Source of the DNA: Macrothele yani
Lineage: Eukaryota > Arthropoda > Arachnida > Araneae > Macrothelidae
Direction: 5' to 3'
Length of the DNA stretch: 64,000 bases
Assembly: GCA_039090855.1 (NCBI GenBank)
Contig: CM077013.1
Span: 134,313,240-134,377,239, forward strand
The notes under the pieces were generated by a model, which ran no database searches, was not told the origin of the DNA, and saw only the letters and a program-made list of their open reading frames with translations. How positions within the stretch are numbered: the stretch's first letter is position 1; each line of letters opens with the position of its first letter. This document shows positions 1 through 10,990 of the stretch, one piece after another. Made by a program: the position numbers and the translations under genes.

Positions 1-189
1 AGAAAGGGGAGGAAGACGCCCTTATTTATTACCGGGGAGCCAGTACCCGGGGTCCGACGGCTTAACGTGCCCATCCGACGCACGGCGGATATTTAGTGGA
101 TCGAGCGTTCGTACCTGCCTGGGATCAAACCTGAGGTCCTTTCCACGGCAGTCACGAACGTTGCCCACTAAGCGAACCGCGGCCCTACA
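1..189 (-). repeat. tRNA-derived SINE-like sequence, cut by window edge
   Basis: Read on the minus strand, the stretch begins with a tRNA-like head: an A-box-like TTCGCTTAGTGGG and a B-box-like GGTTTGATCC. It continues into a body with GCACGTTAAGCCGTCGG, a tail type I associate with arthropod SINEs. The tail runs off the window start, so poly-A and target duplication cannot be checked. It differs from the two other tRNA-headed families in this window. It could be an unrelated tRNA-like repeat. Confidence 0.45.
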
Positions 190-2180
190 GAGGTTAGTCT
201 AGATTTATGTGCAGGTTTACAAGACATTAATCCAAAATCTTTGCTAAGACGTCGGGAAACAGTGCTGATACTAATATAAGACCCTTTTGAATACAGAAGG
301 CCTTGATTTACTTGCACGAACTCCTCGGAGAACGCATAACTATTCGCCTTATGGTATTGCCATCACGTGAGGTTGTTTTCCTTGGACGTCCACTTCTCTT
401 TCGGTCGCTAAATTCACCTGTATCTCGATATTTCATGATCGTATTATGAATAGCAGTCTTGCTCACATTCACCTTATGTCACGTTCGGAGTATCTTTCGT
501 GATATAAAGTCGCTATTTGTGCCCCCTGAGTAAATGACGCTTTTTTTTTGCCCGTTTTTCGCTCTGTAGAAAATACGTACAAAACCTCTCAGCACGAAAA
601 TCAGAAGCAAACTGACGCTCGCACACCCTTCCCCCAACTCTATCAACAGCGTAGGATGATGCAACACCGACAGAAAGTTGAGTAATACAGACAGTAGCTG
701 ACGCGATCGGCAAAAATGTTATACCAACAGGTGTTCTTAAACTTTTGCAAATGACTGAAGAGTCCTCCCCCCACCCCCGAAAATAAAGAAAAGTGTGGGT
801 CATACCAATGACCTTAGACTCCAAGTCTAACTGTTGTTCGCTTTAGCTTAATTTATAACACCTTGCTAGGAAGGGGGAAAGGCAGTTTCCTCACACTGAT
901 AATTTCCCTATGCCGTTTCAGAGCAAACGCCTAACATAGGCCGAAGAAAACTTTTATTTTTCGTTTTTAAATTAAGGAAATGACTTTATAGATAGAAAAA
1001 TAAAGCTCAAATAAAATTAACTGTAAATAAACATAGACACCAAAATAATTATTCGTCCGTTCCAAAAAACAGCCATACACAAAGAACACGAGAAAGTGGC
1101 CTATTTCTTGAGCTACGTACCGGGAAATGTCCTGGTGGGTCAATCCACCATCGATTTTAGGACCTCAGCCTGCGGCTTTTAGCAGTTCACGTGATTTAAA
1201 AGGATTCAGCGTCATCTGAAAGGTTTTTTTGTTGTTGTTTTTTTTACTTGATATAGAGACATTGTGATTGGCAAACGAGACTCCGTCTGACTGCTAGGTA
1301 AAGAGAAAGACTGAGAACTCTCCTAATGTATATAACACAATGTAGGCGTTTTCACAATGCTTTGAAACACTGCGACTGAATTTGGTCAAGTCCGTGAGAG
1401 TACGTGTAACAAAGGAGGAGATTGAATTTTGCTGCATGAAATCTCATTCGCCGTAAGGGTCACTGTTACCAGTGTGGTGGGACCCGTGTCTCTACGGCAA
1501 AGCGTATATAGACTCAATGTCATAATTGTATGGCTTAGAACAATGTGCACGTGCGGCGGCAAGCGCATAAAGGGCATTTGTTCCTGAGGCACAGTGCTTG
1601 GCTAGAACACCGAAGCACAACCTCGCCGGCCGGGAATCAAATAATCATCCCGAGCGCGGGAGGAATTACGCGGTTGACAGAGCATCCAATCACAGTGGTA
1701 GCCATCAACTGACACTACAATGATGTAATCATGGCTGTGCCAGTTCGCGAAAATTGCTGCCCATCATCACCATAGCAACGTCCTCCTCGATGCCACTCAG
1801 GAGCCACTTAGCTGAGAAATTGCATTGACTGTCAAAATATTCCTTCCGCGATTTCCAAAGAAAATGAGCACTAATCAAGTGAAACAAAGGCACATATCAG
1901 GACAAGAATCTCCGGTGCTCCAAAGAACTACGCCAGTCAACCAGGCGGCCCCATTACGCAACGGAAGACGGGGAAACAGAGAAGTGAGGAGGGGGGGGGG
2001 TAATTTGTCGAGCGAGATGCGATGCGATGCGATGAGCTTAAAACAGGAAATTGCTGTGTTCAAGTATAGCAGCTAAATATAATTCATTACTATACGGCTA
2101 CTGTTGCTAACAGTTAGCAGACAAAAAACAACAACAACTAAAAAACAATCCTCTAAGAAGTTGCTAAAAAGGACAGCTCT
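190..2180. other. No recognisable gene
   Basis: Mostly AT-rich sequence with short open frames on both strands that show no family motifs. There is a short G-run near 1991-2000 followed by a GATGC micro-repeat at 2015-2035. I see no splice-bounded coding segment and no transposase motif. Confidence 0.5.
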
Positions 2181-2384
2181 GCCGTATCGGTGGGCGAATA
2201 GTCTGAGGTGATGGCTTCTGACCATTCATTCGAGATGGGCTCGGGTTTGAGTCCCGAATGAGGTATGGTGGTGTGTTTGTCTGATGACGCTTACTCTGTC
2301 TCTTCTGTAGAACCAGTGGCCCTAAATTAGGAAAGGAAAGCTCTTACTCATAGTGGTCGTTAGGTAACCTCTACACCAAAAAAA
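2181..2384 (+). repeat. tRNA-derived SINE, family S1, diverged copy
   Basis: A B-box-like GGTTTGAGTCCC lies near 2248. It is followed by the body segment GGCCCTAAATTAGG and the tail CATAGTGGTCGTTAGG, then an A-rich end. The body and tail match, in opposite orientation, the better copies at 20731-20968 and 21205-21453. The A-box half is decayed. Confidence 0.6.
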
Positions 2385-2811
2385 GATTTTTACATTTCAT
2401 ATTAAAACTAACATCACTTCTCAAAACACGGATTGCAATGCTGGGGTAAATGCAATATCACTGTAAAAATTCTGCAATACGTTGCTTCAGAAAGTGCTGC
2501 AACACCAGCTGCACCACTTTTAAGTATAAAATTATATAGTGCACAAGACACACAAAAAGATGATCCAACTGGTGCAAAGTTGCACCAGATAGGTTGGATA
2601 CAATAACATGGTGCATAATTGCAACGTGCTGTTGTGTTCACAGATGGAAACGGGTCACGCGTCAACGGGTCATCAGGTCGAAAATTTCTTGCGGGTCAAA
2701 CGGGTTGGGTCAAGCTGTTCCTGACCCGTTTTGGACCCGGCTTTATTTCAGTTTTATTTTTGGGAAAAAAATATCTCAAAAAACCTTTTGAGATATTTGA
2801 AATAATACTTC
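2385..2811. other. AT-rich spacer with repeated GGGTC words
   Basis: No gene seen. At 2650-2740 the sequence is rich in GGGTCA/ACGGGTC words, and similar words return at 3556-3620 on the far side of the RTE fragment. This may be one interrupted DNA-transposon end, but terminal repeats could not be aligned convincingly. Several GGTGCA/TGCACC words occur at 2485-2625. Confidence 0.3.
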
Positions 2812-3510
2812 AAAGCTGGAGAGTATGATCCAGGTACTTGCTGAGAAGGGTAAAGAAATGGGATTAAAAATTAACTTTCAGAAGACAAAACTGAAGTATA
2901 ATGCTTTTATAAGGAATGAAGGTTTATCAATTAATGGGGAAAAGCTGGAGATCACCAATTCCTACATTCACCTTGGGCAGCAGATATCAAACGAAGGACA
3001 GACACATCGATGAAGAAATTAATTGGCGTAAAAAACTTGGTTGCAGAGCCTTTGAAAGAAACAGTACAATTTTTAAGAGGAATGTGCCGTTATGTTCTTG
3101 AAAGAAAAGTGTTTAATCAAAGCATCCTTCCAGTGCTTACGTTCGGAGAAGAGACGCGGACTTAAACTAAAAAATGCATACAAAGACTGCAGACAACTCA
3201 AAAAAAGCATGCAGAGATGTATGTTTGGTGTAACCAAGAAACATAAAAAGTGGAACTCGTGGAAAAGGAAAATGACAAGAGTGGAAGACATCATGATCAA
3301 AGCAAAATCCCTGAAATGGCAATGGGCTGGACATATTTCCAGGAGAACGGACCACCGATGAAAAACCGAAATTTTAGACTGGATTCAGAGAGACAGGAAA
3401 ATACCCAGGAAAAAGACCACGTGGGAGATGGGTGGATGGAGGAGACTGACCCAAGACAGTCCGTTGTGGAAGAAACTTGGGGAGACCTTCATCCAGCAAA
3501 GGATTGATAA
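2812..3510 (+). mobile_element. RTE-type LINE, 3' fragment (5'-truncated, frameshifted)
   Basis: Broken frames encode the post-catalytic part of an RTE-clade reverse transcriptase. Recognisable pieces are KGKEMGLKINFQKTK, GEKLEI followed by LGQQIS, and the C-terminal region ending near ETFIQQ. The same order and wording are found in the long minus-strand copies at 49389-52568 and 59933-63077. Homology starts abruptly at about 2812, downstream of the FADD catalytic box, as expected for 5' truncation by incomplete reverse transcription. Several frameshifts make it non-functional. The 3' end runs into a short GATAATGATTGA-like simple sequence. Confidence 0.8.
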
Positions 3511-3631
3511 TGATTGACAACGATATACTCGAATTTATAGTTCAAACCAAATTTGTCCGGGTCAGGTCCAATTATGTGACGGCAGGTTCCGTGTCGTGTC
3601 CGGGTCCAAAATCTGGTTGTGTATCAATGAA

Positions 3632-3951
3632 TGAAATACGGGATTACACCATTGTACAATACAATTTTTGAAGTTGTGAATCCGTTCATTGGTGTAAATA
3701 TGACATGAACGGTAAGTCAGATAATATCCAAAAACTTTAAAATTTCATCGTCATGGAACAGAAATGAACCCGCGTCTCGCGGTTTGCGCCCCAGTATGAT
3801 GAACAAATCCTGAGACGCGAGTTCGATTCCCGTTCCAGGACTACAAAATTTTTAAGTTTCTGGATATTATCTGACTTATCATTCATGTTATATTTACACC
3901 AATAAACGGATTCACAACTTCAAAATTTGTATTGTGTTGTTGTGTATTTCA
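3632..3951. repeat. Long foldback element with tRNA-like arms
   Basis: The two halves are inverted copies of each other across about 320 bp with a loop of only about 20 bp near 3790-3805. The outer arms share words such as GAAGTTGTGAATCCGTT and AAGTCAGATAATATCCA with their reverse complements at 3860-3930. The inner arms share GAACCCGCGTCTC with GAGACGCGAGTTC. The inner right arm contains a B-box-like GTTCGATTCCCG. No coding potential. This is a foldback/MITE-type repeat; the family is unknown. Confidence 0.75.
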
Positions 3952-4510
3952 TGCACCACACAGTGGTGTGTACGTTGCACCAAAAAGAGGTGCAGCGGGA
4001 GTAGCACGCCTTCTTTTGGTGCAACATGCCACAGAATTTGCTAGCAGGATGTCTTCAGAAACCGTAGCTGCCTGATTTGGGATAAGTTTCCTGAAAAACG
4101 CAAAATAACGAAACCCTTAACAGCTCAGCATATACGCTCAGATGTCGATTTATTATGTAACCCTGCTCTCATCACATAAATGCCTCACTCCAATACCAGT
4201 GGCGTATTTTGGGTCCGACATCTGGGCTATCTCACCATACCCCTTCCACCCCACAGTACTGTATTTTTAAAAATTGCGAAGTTTATTTTTGAATTGTTAA
4301 GTAATAGAAGTAACATCTTTTTCTAAATTTTAGATACATGCTATTGCTAACATGATACCAAATAATTATGAGGATTAGGATCTGAACACTTATTTGTACA
4401 TGAACTCCATTTTTCTTTCCTTTTGTGTGAACTTGAGTGTTACGTTTTCATAAAATATTTCTTCTGAGTATTTTTTCATATTTAAAAATAATGTTTCTCT
4501 CTATTAACAA
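3952..4510. other. AT-rich spacer, no gene seen
   Basis: AT-rich sequence with no recognisable motif apart from GGTGCA/TGCACC words at 3950-4025. It probably includes decayed flank of the hAT remnant to its right. Confidence 0.35.
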
Positions 4511-4514
4511 GCCA

Positions 4515-4905
4515 GCCAAGTTTTTTTAATGTGCATGTCCTTGTGTGGCTCTAAGATATATCTTGATTCTTTTTAATACGGAAAAACTTCTTTCGGCAGT
4601 TGCAGTTGTTGATGAACAGTTTAATATTGATCTGCTAATTTGTACACCTCAATAAACACTATGTCCAATTATTCAACTTTATGTAACAAGTAATGTTTCT
4701 TACTGATTTGTTTTGTATTAATCAAGGGAATAAAACACCTTCAGTTCATTTTTAATCGAGCTGCATCAAAATTTGAAGCAAAGAGTTCGTTAAGCTCTGA
4801 TAGTAAATGTTCAGGGAAGCTTTCACAAAATTCATCAAAACAGTTCAAATCCAACAAAGCCACGAATTTAAGATATATTACTGATTTTAATTCATTGACA
4901 CTTCA
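4515..4905 (-). pseudogene. Decayed hAT (ZMYM1-like) transposase C-terminus
   Basis: Translating the minus strand gives, with one in-frame stop and at least one frameshift, a C-terminal hAT segment. About 4800-4905 reads like the helical stretch before the dimerisation region (FCESFPEHLLSELNELF). About 4528-4635 contains AERSFSVLKRIKIYLRAT, the hallmark hAT dimerisation motif (usual form ERSFSxLKxIKxYLRST). The block between them is eroded. The family inserts with 8-bp duplications and cuts and pastes via an RNase H-like core; neither the core nor the ends were recognised here. This is a dead remnant, assigned from the motif alone. Confidence 0.7.
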
Positions 4906-5563
4906 CACAAACTGAAACCACTATCGCAAAACATGCCCTTCGTTCGGTTTTTTTTCCAATGTTATAAGGCGGAAGCATGGAGAGATTGAGGTAGTCCGAA
5001 GTCTTCTCTTTTCTGAGCGAACCGTTGCATAAAGCAATGGTCCATTCACCTCCATACGCGCATTCATGTTGTCATGGAAACGCTAGCAGGCGATCGTATC
5101 GAAGTTCTTTTCATCAGAACAGCGAAGACTCTCGGAGACCTGCTTACCTTATGCAGTTGGTCATCGCTCGCCAAACTGATTCTCATAATCGAAAGAAGCT
5201 AATCTGCTCGTGTTTTGTTTCGCACCGAAAGCATTGACATATCTTAATACCGTTGATAATTGACTTTCATTTGTGTACATTTAATTTACTTTTATTTGTG
5301 CATTCTCTGGGCTTCACAGCTAGCCTCGAATAAATGCCACTGTCGAATAGGTAAGACGGCACTTGAGAGCTGTGTGTGCAGCACACTGTAAAAAAAATCA
5401 ACGCCAGCAAAATTCCGAATTTTTCAGAAACCTTTCCGCAATTACATTAAAATATTTCCGCCTTACGTTGATTAACAGAAAAATTCTCTCCTCACTTTTT
5501 CCGTATCGACATCACGAAAAATTTCAGGTAATAGGAGCGATTCGCGGGAATACTTCAGGTTTG
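4906..5563. other. Spacer with possible MITE end
   Basis: No gene recognised. The stretch 5385-5520 (CACTGTAAAAAAAATC followed by TTTCCG-rich text) resembles the 7640-7900 stretch beyond the minisatellite, which is rich in TTTTCCGT words and ends near CTTACAGCG. The two could be ends of one element enclosing the tandem array, but this is weak. Confidence 0.25.
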
Positions 5564-6977
5564 GGATCGAGCCCGAGACTGCTTGAACGCCAATAACTAC
5601 GAAGGAAAGGAATACTTGCCGGTGGTGAGGATCGAGCCCGCAATGGCTTGGACGCCAATAAGTATGAAATAAAGGAATCCTTAACGGTGGTGGGGATCGA
5701 GCCTGCGATGGCTTGGACGCCAATAGGTATGAAGGAAAAGAATCCTTGGCGGTGGTGGAGATCGAGTCTACGACGGCTTGGACGCCAATAAGTAGGAAGG
5801 ATAGGAATCCTTATCGGTGGAGGGGATCCAGCCTGCAACGGCTTGGACGCTAATAAGTAGGAAGGAAAGGAAACCTTATTGGTGATTGGGATCGAGCCTG
5901 CGACGGCTTGGACGCCAATAAGTACGAAGGAAAGGAATCCTTGGCGGTGGTGGGGATCGGACATGAGACGGCTTGGACGCCATAAGTACGAAGGAAAGGA
6001 ATCCTTGGCGGTGGTGGGGATCGAGCATGCGACGGCTTGGACGCCAATAAGTACGAAGGATAGGAATCCTTAGCGGTGTTGGGGATCAAGCCTGCGACGG
6101 CTTGGACGCCAATAAGTACGAAGGAAGGGAATCCTTGGCGGTGGTGAGGATCGAGCCAGCCACTGTTTGGACGGCAATAAGTACGAAGGAAAGTAATCCT
6201 TGGCGGTGGTGTGGATCGAGCCTAAGACGGCTTGGACGCCTAGAAGTACGAAGGATAGGAATCCTTAGCGGTGGTACGGATCGAGCCTGCGATGGCTTGG
6301 ACGCCAATAAGTACGAAAGAAAGGAATCCTTATCGGCGGTTGGGATCGAGCCTGCGACGGCTTGTACGCCAATAAGTACGAAGGAAAGGGGTCTTTGGAG
6401 GTGGTGGGGATCGAGCCTGCAACGGCTTTGACGCAAATAAGTACGAAGGAAGGGAATCTTAGGCGGTGGTAAGAATCGAGCCAACCACTGTTTGGACGGC
6501 AATAAGTACGAAGAAAAGGAATCCTTGGCGGTGGTGGGGATCGAGCCAGCGACGGCTTGACGGCAATAAGTACGAAGGAAAGAAATCCTTGGCGGTGGTG
6601 GGGGATCGAGCCTGCGACGGCTTGGACGCCAATAAGTACGAAGGAAAGGAATCCTTGGCGGTGGTAGGGTACCACTCCTCGACGGCTTGGACACCAATAA
6701 GTACGACGTAAAGGAATACTTGGTGGCGTTGGGGGTCGAACCCGCGACGACTTGGACACCAATAAGCACGAAGGAAAGGAATACTTGGCGGTGTTGGGGA
6801 TCGAACCCGCGACTGCTTGGATGCCAATAACTATGATGGAAACTACGAAGAAAAGGAATCCTTGGCGGTGTTGGGGATGGTGTCGACAACGGCTAGGACG
6901 CTTATAAGAATGATGGAAAGGAATCCTTGCTCGCTGTGGGGATCATGCCAGCAGTGACTAGGACACAAATAAGTAGC
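5564..6977. repeat. 65-bp minisatellite, about 22 units
   Basis: Tandem units of about 65 bp begin GGATCGAGCCTGCGACGGCT and include AATAAGTACGAAGG and ATCCTTGGCGGTGG. Units differ by substitutions and 1-2 base indels, and the ends are more diverged than the centre. Because 65 is not a multiple of three, long open frames appear on both strands (for example across 6086-6889); these are by-products of the repeat, not genes. On the minus strand each unit carries GGCTCGATCCC, close to a Pol III B box. Confidence 0.9.
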
Positions 6978-7903
6978 GCTACTGACTGTGGTACCAAGAC
7001 ACTTATAACACCAATTCACGTTTAAGGCAAAAACGAAGAGGACCGAGTTCGCTCAATGATGAAATATTTTGCACTGTGGATGTGAGTTAATCATTTCATT
7101 TTCTGTACGGCCTTATTTTTTTATAGGTTTATAATAATTTTATTTTTTCTATACGAAGACCTACAACAAATCACATTTTTGTTTCCATCAGGAGTTTTCA
7201 AAGCAACTGAATGTTTGGAACTCGAGATTTCTTTTAACTGACAATGACCTTCAATCATTTTAAGAAAAAGTGAAATGTACTGTTTCATAATATTTTTTCA
7301 CATAATGTAAATATACAATTCACTTTTGTTGTCTGTAATAGCTTTTGTGTTAAGGTTCCCACGGACTGGTGCACACACACACACATCTTACTATCACCCG
7401 TACGATATTTCAAGTACCCGGTTTCATACGATAAGACAATATACAACAGCAGGTGCACCAACTGAGGAGTGGAAGGAGGTGGGGGATATCGGTTTGCCAC
7501 AATAACCTTCAGAAGTCTACAATATTCGGTACTGCTGTAGAACCGCAAAATCAGGTCCGGTAACGGACGATTGGAATTTCATAATTAATCAAACTACGGG
7601 TATTCTCGCTAAGCAATCTTGTTACCGGAATGTTTCCATTATGTGGATATGGAAAAAGCGAGAACAGAAATTTTCCGTTAATATACGCACGGAAAGGTTA
7701 TCAGAAAAATTCAGGATTTTTGGTTTATACCTCTTAAGAAATAGGAACTTACCGTTATTAATCAGAGAAAGATTAACATAAGTGTTTCTGTCAATTCACG
7801 AATGAAAAGTTCATAAAAATTCATGTCTTTTCCGTAATTTCACGGAAAAGATTTAATTTAATTCACGAAGAAATTGCGGCTCCTGAATTTCAGACATTGT
7901 CTT
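6978..7903. other. AT-rich spacer, no gene
   Basis: No coding motif. The stretch 7640-7900 is rich in TTTTCCGT/ACGGAAAA words arranged in both orientations, typical of short palindromic MITEs. A short (CA)n run lies at 7373-7386. Confidence 0.35.
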
Positions 7904-8063
7904 ACAGCGTATAGCAGCAGGCAATTATAGTAGTAATTATGACAATTATAGTAGTAATTATTTTTACAGCGTATAGCAGCAGACAATTATAGTTGTAATT
8001 TTGACAATTATAGTATAATTATTTTTACAGCGTATAGCAGCAGGCAATTATATTAGTAACTAT
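7904..8063. repeat. Tandem repeat, about 62 bp, three copies
   Basis: The word ACAGCGTATAGCAGCA recurs at 7904, 7966 and 8027, each followed by AATTATAGTxGTAATT-type text. The third unit leads directly into the hairpin at 8065-8130, which contains a variant GTATAGCAGCGG in its loop, so the hairpin and the tandem units share ancestry. Confidence 0.8.
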
Positions 8064-8064
8064 A

Positions 8065-8130
8065 AAGAAGTGCCTTAAAAACGCATAATTGTATAGCAGC
8101 GGACAATTACGCGTTTTTAAGGCACTTCTT
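8065..8130. repeat. Near-perfect hairpin closing the 62-bp repeats
   Basis: AAGAAGTGCCTTAAAAACGC at 8065 is mirrored by the reverse complement ending at 8130, giving arms of about 27 bp around a loop of about 10 bases. It looks like one terminus of a palindromic mobile repeat. No function can be assigned. Confidence 0.75.
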
Positions 8131-9545
8131 CATCACGGGTTGTTTTTATTAGTTTACCTTAAAGGATCCTTTTATAAAAAACTTCTAGCATTAAATGACA
8201 CTAACAAAAAAAAATCGGGGTGCTTTAAAGTGCATGAAATCCTTCACTTGATTGATGTTCAAAATTTTTATCAAAGTGACCACTGATGACTACAAAACAA
8301 AATCGTTCAAGTTCGTACACTTATTCATAAACTCGATATTCTGCAGAAAAATATCCAGAACGTTGCAGAGGGAAGAAAGTATGGTTTACACTATGAAAAT
8401 TGCTGTCACTGATATTACAAAGCACGTACTTTTTTTAAAGTTCTTTAAGAAATTTTTTATGTCTTAATTGGTTTCGGTAAATAGAGAGAGATGGGGATTC
8501 ATTTTCATGTAAAGCAACAAATAAATAGGTTTAAAAAAATGCTTTTCAAGCAAAAAGTTAACACTGTGTAACGATTTTCGCACCTTTTCGCCGCTTCACT
8601 TGAAAGTGTTAAGTTTAACCCTATGATCCAACGGTCATCACACTGTTTTTTATTTGGTTCTGTCACTGTAAGACAAGATGCTGTTAGTCCCTCCTTTTTC
8701 TTTTAATACCTTGAGAAAGCTAACGTGGTTCATCATACAGAATCATACATATAAAGTATGAGTCCGAGCCACCTTTTTTTCTTTTTGGCAACAGTGATAA
8801 TAAAGACGCTCAATGCATATTATTTCTGCTTCGTGCTTTTTGCTCTGGCAGTGAATGTAAGAAATTTCCGACGATCTCAGTCTCCGTCCGTAAGTATTCC
8901 GACGTACCCAGACCGTTCCCTAACATGAATTAAGCTTGTCTTCGACCGCCGCGGTCGTGTGAAGAAGCCCCGGAACAAAATATGCTCTACAGCAACATAA
9001 CCGCAAATATTGAAGCTTCAAGAGGCCTCTCGTGCGCTTCCAACACGAATGACGTCTGAAACGTTAAAAGCCACGTAACTCGCCAAACAATGATTTTTTG
9101 TCTTTTCAAACGCCGACAGAAGCATTTAATCTTGCTTAGTGTTAAAAAGTTAATCCTTTTTTCCTTACTGCACTGAAAAGTGAACACTAAGTCCGTTTCC
9201 TGAATTCACCACACACAGCGATAGACATCTGCCATCAACATCAGTCGAAAAGATGTTGATGGCTGCCATCAACATCATTCAAAAAAGACACATTAGCATA
9301 CTTCTATTCTTCTTGAGAACTTAATGGGTCAGAACGGAATGATTGGTCGAAAAATTCGATTTTTTTTTCCTTTTTGGAAATTCAGAATGTTCTCCTTTTA
9401 ACGATGTATCACATTAATTAATCCGCAAAGTAGAAACATTTCCTTTGTTTCCATATGCCACTTACAGAGTCCGAGGCACTTAAATGGCCTTTAAATGTTA
9501 ACAAACTAGTAAACAACACTCTGTTTTAATCTCTATAATAACTAC
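8131..9545. other. Spacer, no gene
   Basis: AT-rich, with short frames lacking family motifs. A small hairpin made of CCATCAACATC and GATGTTGATGG lies at about 9230-9262, with a further CCATCAACATCATTC copy after it. Nothing else is supported. Confidence 0.4.
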
Positions 9546-10260
9546 TTTGGGAAAAAGCTCAGTGATGGCAAATCTCTGAGCAGAAAAAAATGACTGATCC
9601 TGTAATATTGAATATTCAGAAATATTAGCAATGTAGAAAACATGGCAAGATATATTGTGCAGAATATTTCAATCTTTTGTCAACTGAAAACAATCCAAAA
9701 CATGGACTCTGCCATGCTGGTCCTGATAGCTGGTGCAAATACAAACGCGCCGAAGCTAAGAGAGATGTTTATAACCACACAGCTCATACGCACATTCCAG
9801 TACCAATAATGGAACTGTTGAAACCGATATTTAGAGTCTTCTCTCACCTAGAACTTCTGAAAAAGCGTGTTCATGGGAAAACTAAAAAAGCGTGTTCATG
9901 GAAAAAGCGTGTTCATGGGGCCCAAACAAATCACTAAATAATGTAATCTGGACACATCTGCCGAAGACAGTGTTTGGGTCGCTGTAAACAAGTTGGGATG
10001 TATGATGCAGTTTCATGTTATACTTCTGGTAGCATTGTAAGATGTTATACTTTATCCAAACTTGGAGTAAGTCCAGGCGTACAGTGCTCAAAAACTGTGG
10101 GAAAAATTGATAAAAAAAGATTGACAGCGAGACCAAACTTTCAGAGTTCTCGAAAAAAGCTCGACAGAAAAAACAGGCTATGAAAAGGAAGTGAGACAAC
10201 AGATATGAAGAAGAGGAAGCAGATGACACAAATCAGGATACCATTAAAAAAAGTATAAAT
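9546..10260 (+). pseudogene. Decayed Mutator-like transposase, C-terminal part
   Basis: Plus-strand frames give a recognisable C-terminal block of the Mutator-like transposase type that is widespread in arthropods. In order: LLSTENNPKHGLCHAGPDSW, a segment ending in a PIFRVFSHLELLKKRVHGKT-like motif, and, after a frameshift, the LGRCKQVGMYDAVSCY and LGVSPGVQC segments, then a Lys/Arg-rich acidic tail. At 9868-9918 an AAAAAGCGTGTTCATGG word is repeated three times, which breaks the frame at the usual HGKT position. In-frame stops upstream confirm it is dead. The family name comes from remembered motif wording, not a search. Confidence 0.65.
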
Positions 10261-10990
10261 CTATCATCTATAAGTCACGTTAGGTCTTAATAACATTACT
10301 GATTTTGAGAAAAGCGAAATTTTGTTTTTCTAGCTGTTTTTCTCAGAGCGTGTTTGTTTACTGTTCATGTTCCCTTTTTTCAACAACTACTTTTTTAACA
10401 ACTTTGAAAATTTTATGGTATGTTCAGACCATGCGTGCGCACATTTCGACATGAGATTCTAAAGGTATGTTCATTACTTTTGTTTTAACAAAAATAAATG
10501 TGAAGTTTGGGTTAAAAACTATAACCTAGGGGGAATCAATTAAAATTTGAAAGTTTTCTGAAGTAAAAAAAAATGAGCTCTTAAAATGTGTAAAACTATT
10601 ACATTTTTCAGCTGTAAAAATTTTGTACTGAAAATATTTATAGTTTCTGAGAAAAAGGAACTTAAAGTCAGTAAATTTAACATGGGAAAGATAGGCTTGT
10701 TCCAGTCCCCTTAACATAGTTCGCCATATTTTACCATGACGACTAATCTTTCATCGTTCAATGCCAACTGGCTGGAAAGCATGCTTATATCAAAGACGTA
10801 CTGAAAATGCAGCGAAAGAAGAAATTCTACGCGTGAACGTGAATTATTAAATCGTATTTACAATAATTAGGTTGGAAAATCCTACACTTGAAGACAAAAA
10901 ATAGTAAAATATTTTGTATAATTAAAAAGTTGCATTCATTTCATAAAACCTGCATTCTACTGAAATATTTCAGAAATAAAATTAACTTAC
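10261..10990. other. Probable intron downstream of the large exon
   Basis: AT-rich sequence following (on the minus strand) the splice donor of the large exon. No further exon with matching phase and recognisable coding content was found before the decayed transposase at 9546-10260. Confidence 0.4.

Noticed and set aside
6086..6889. Long open frames on both strands over the 65-bp array
   Set aside because: Frames cycle every three units of a 65-bp repeat. The proteins are repetitive in shifted frames and show no family motif.
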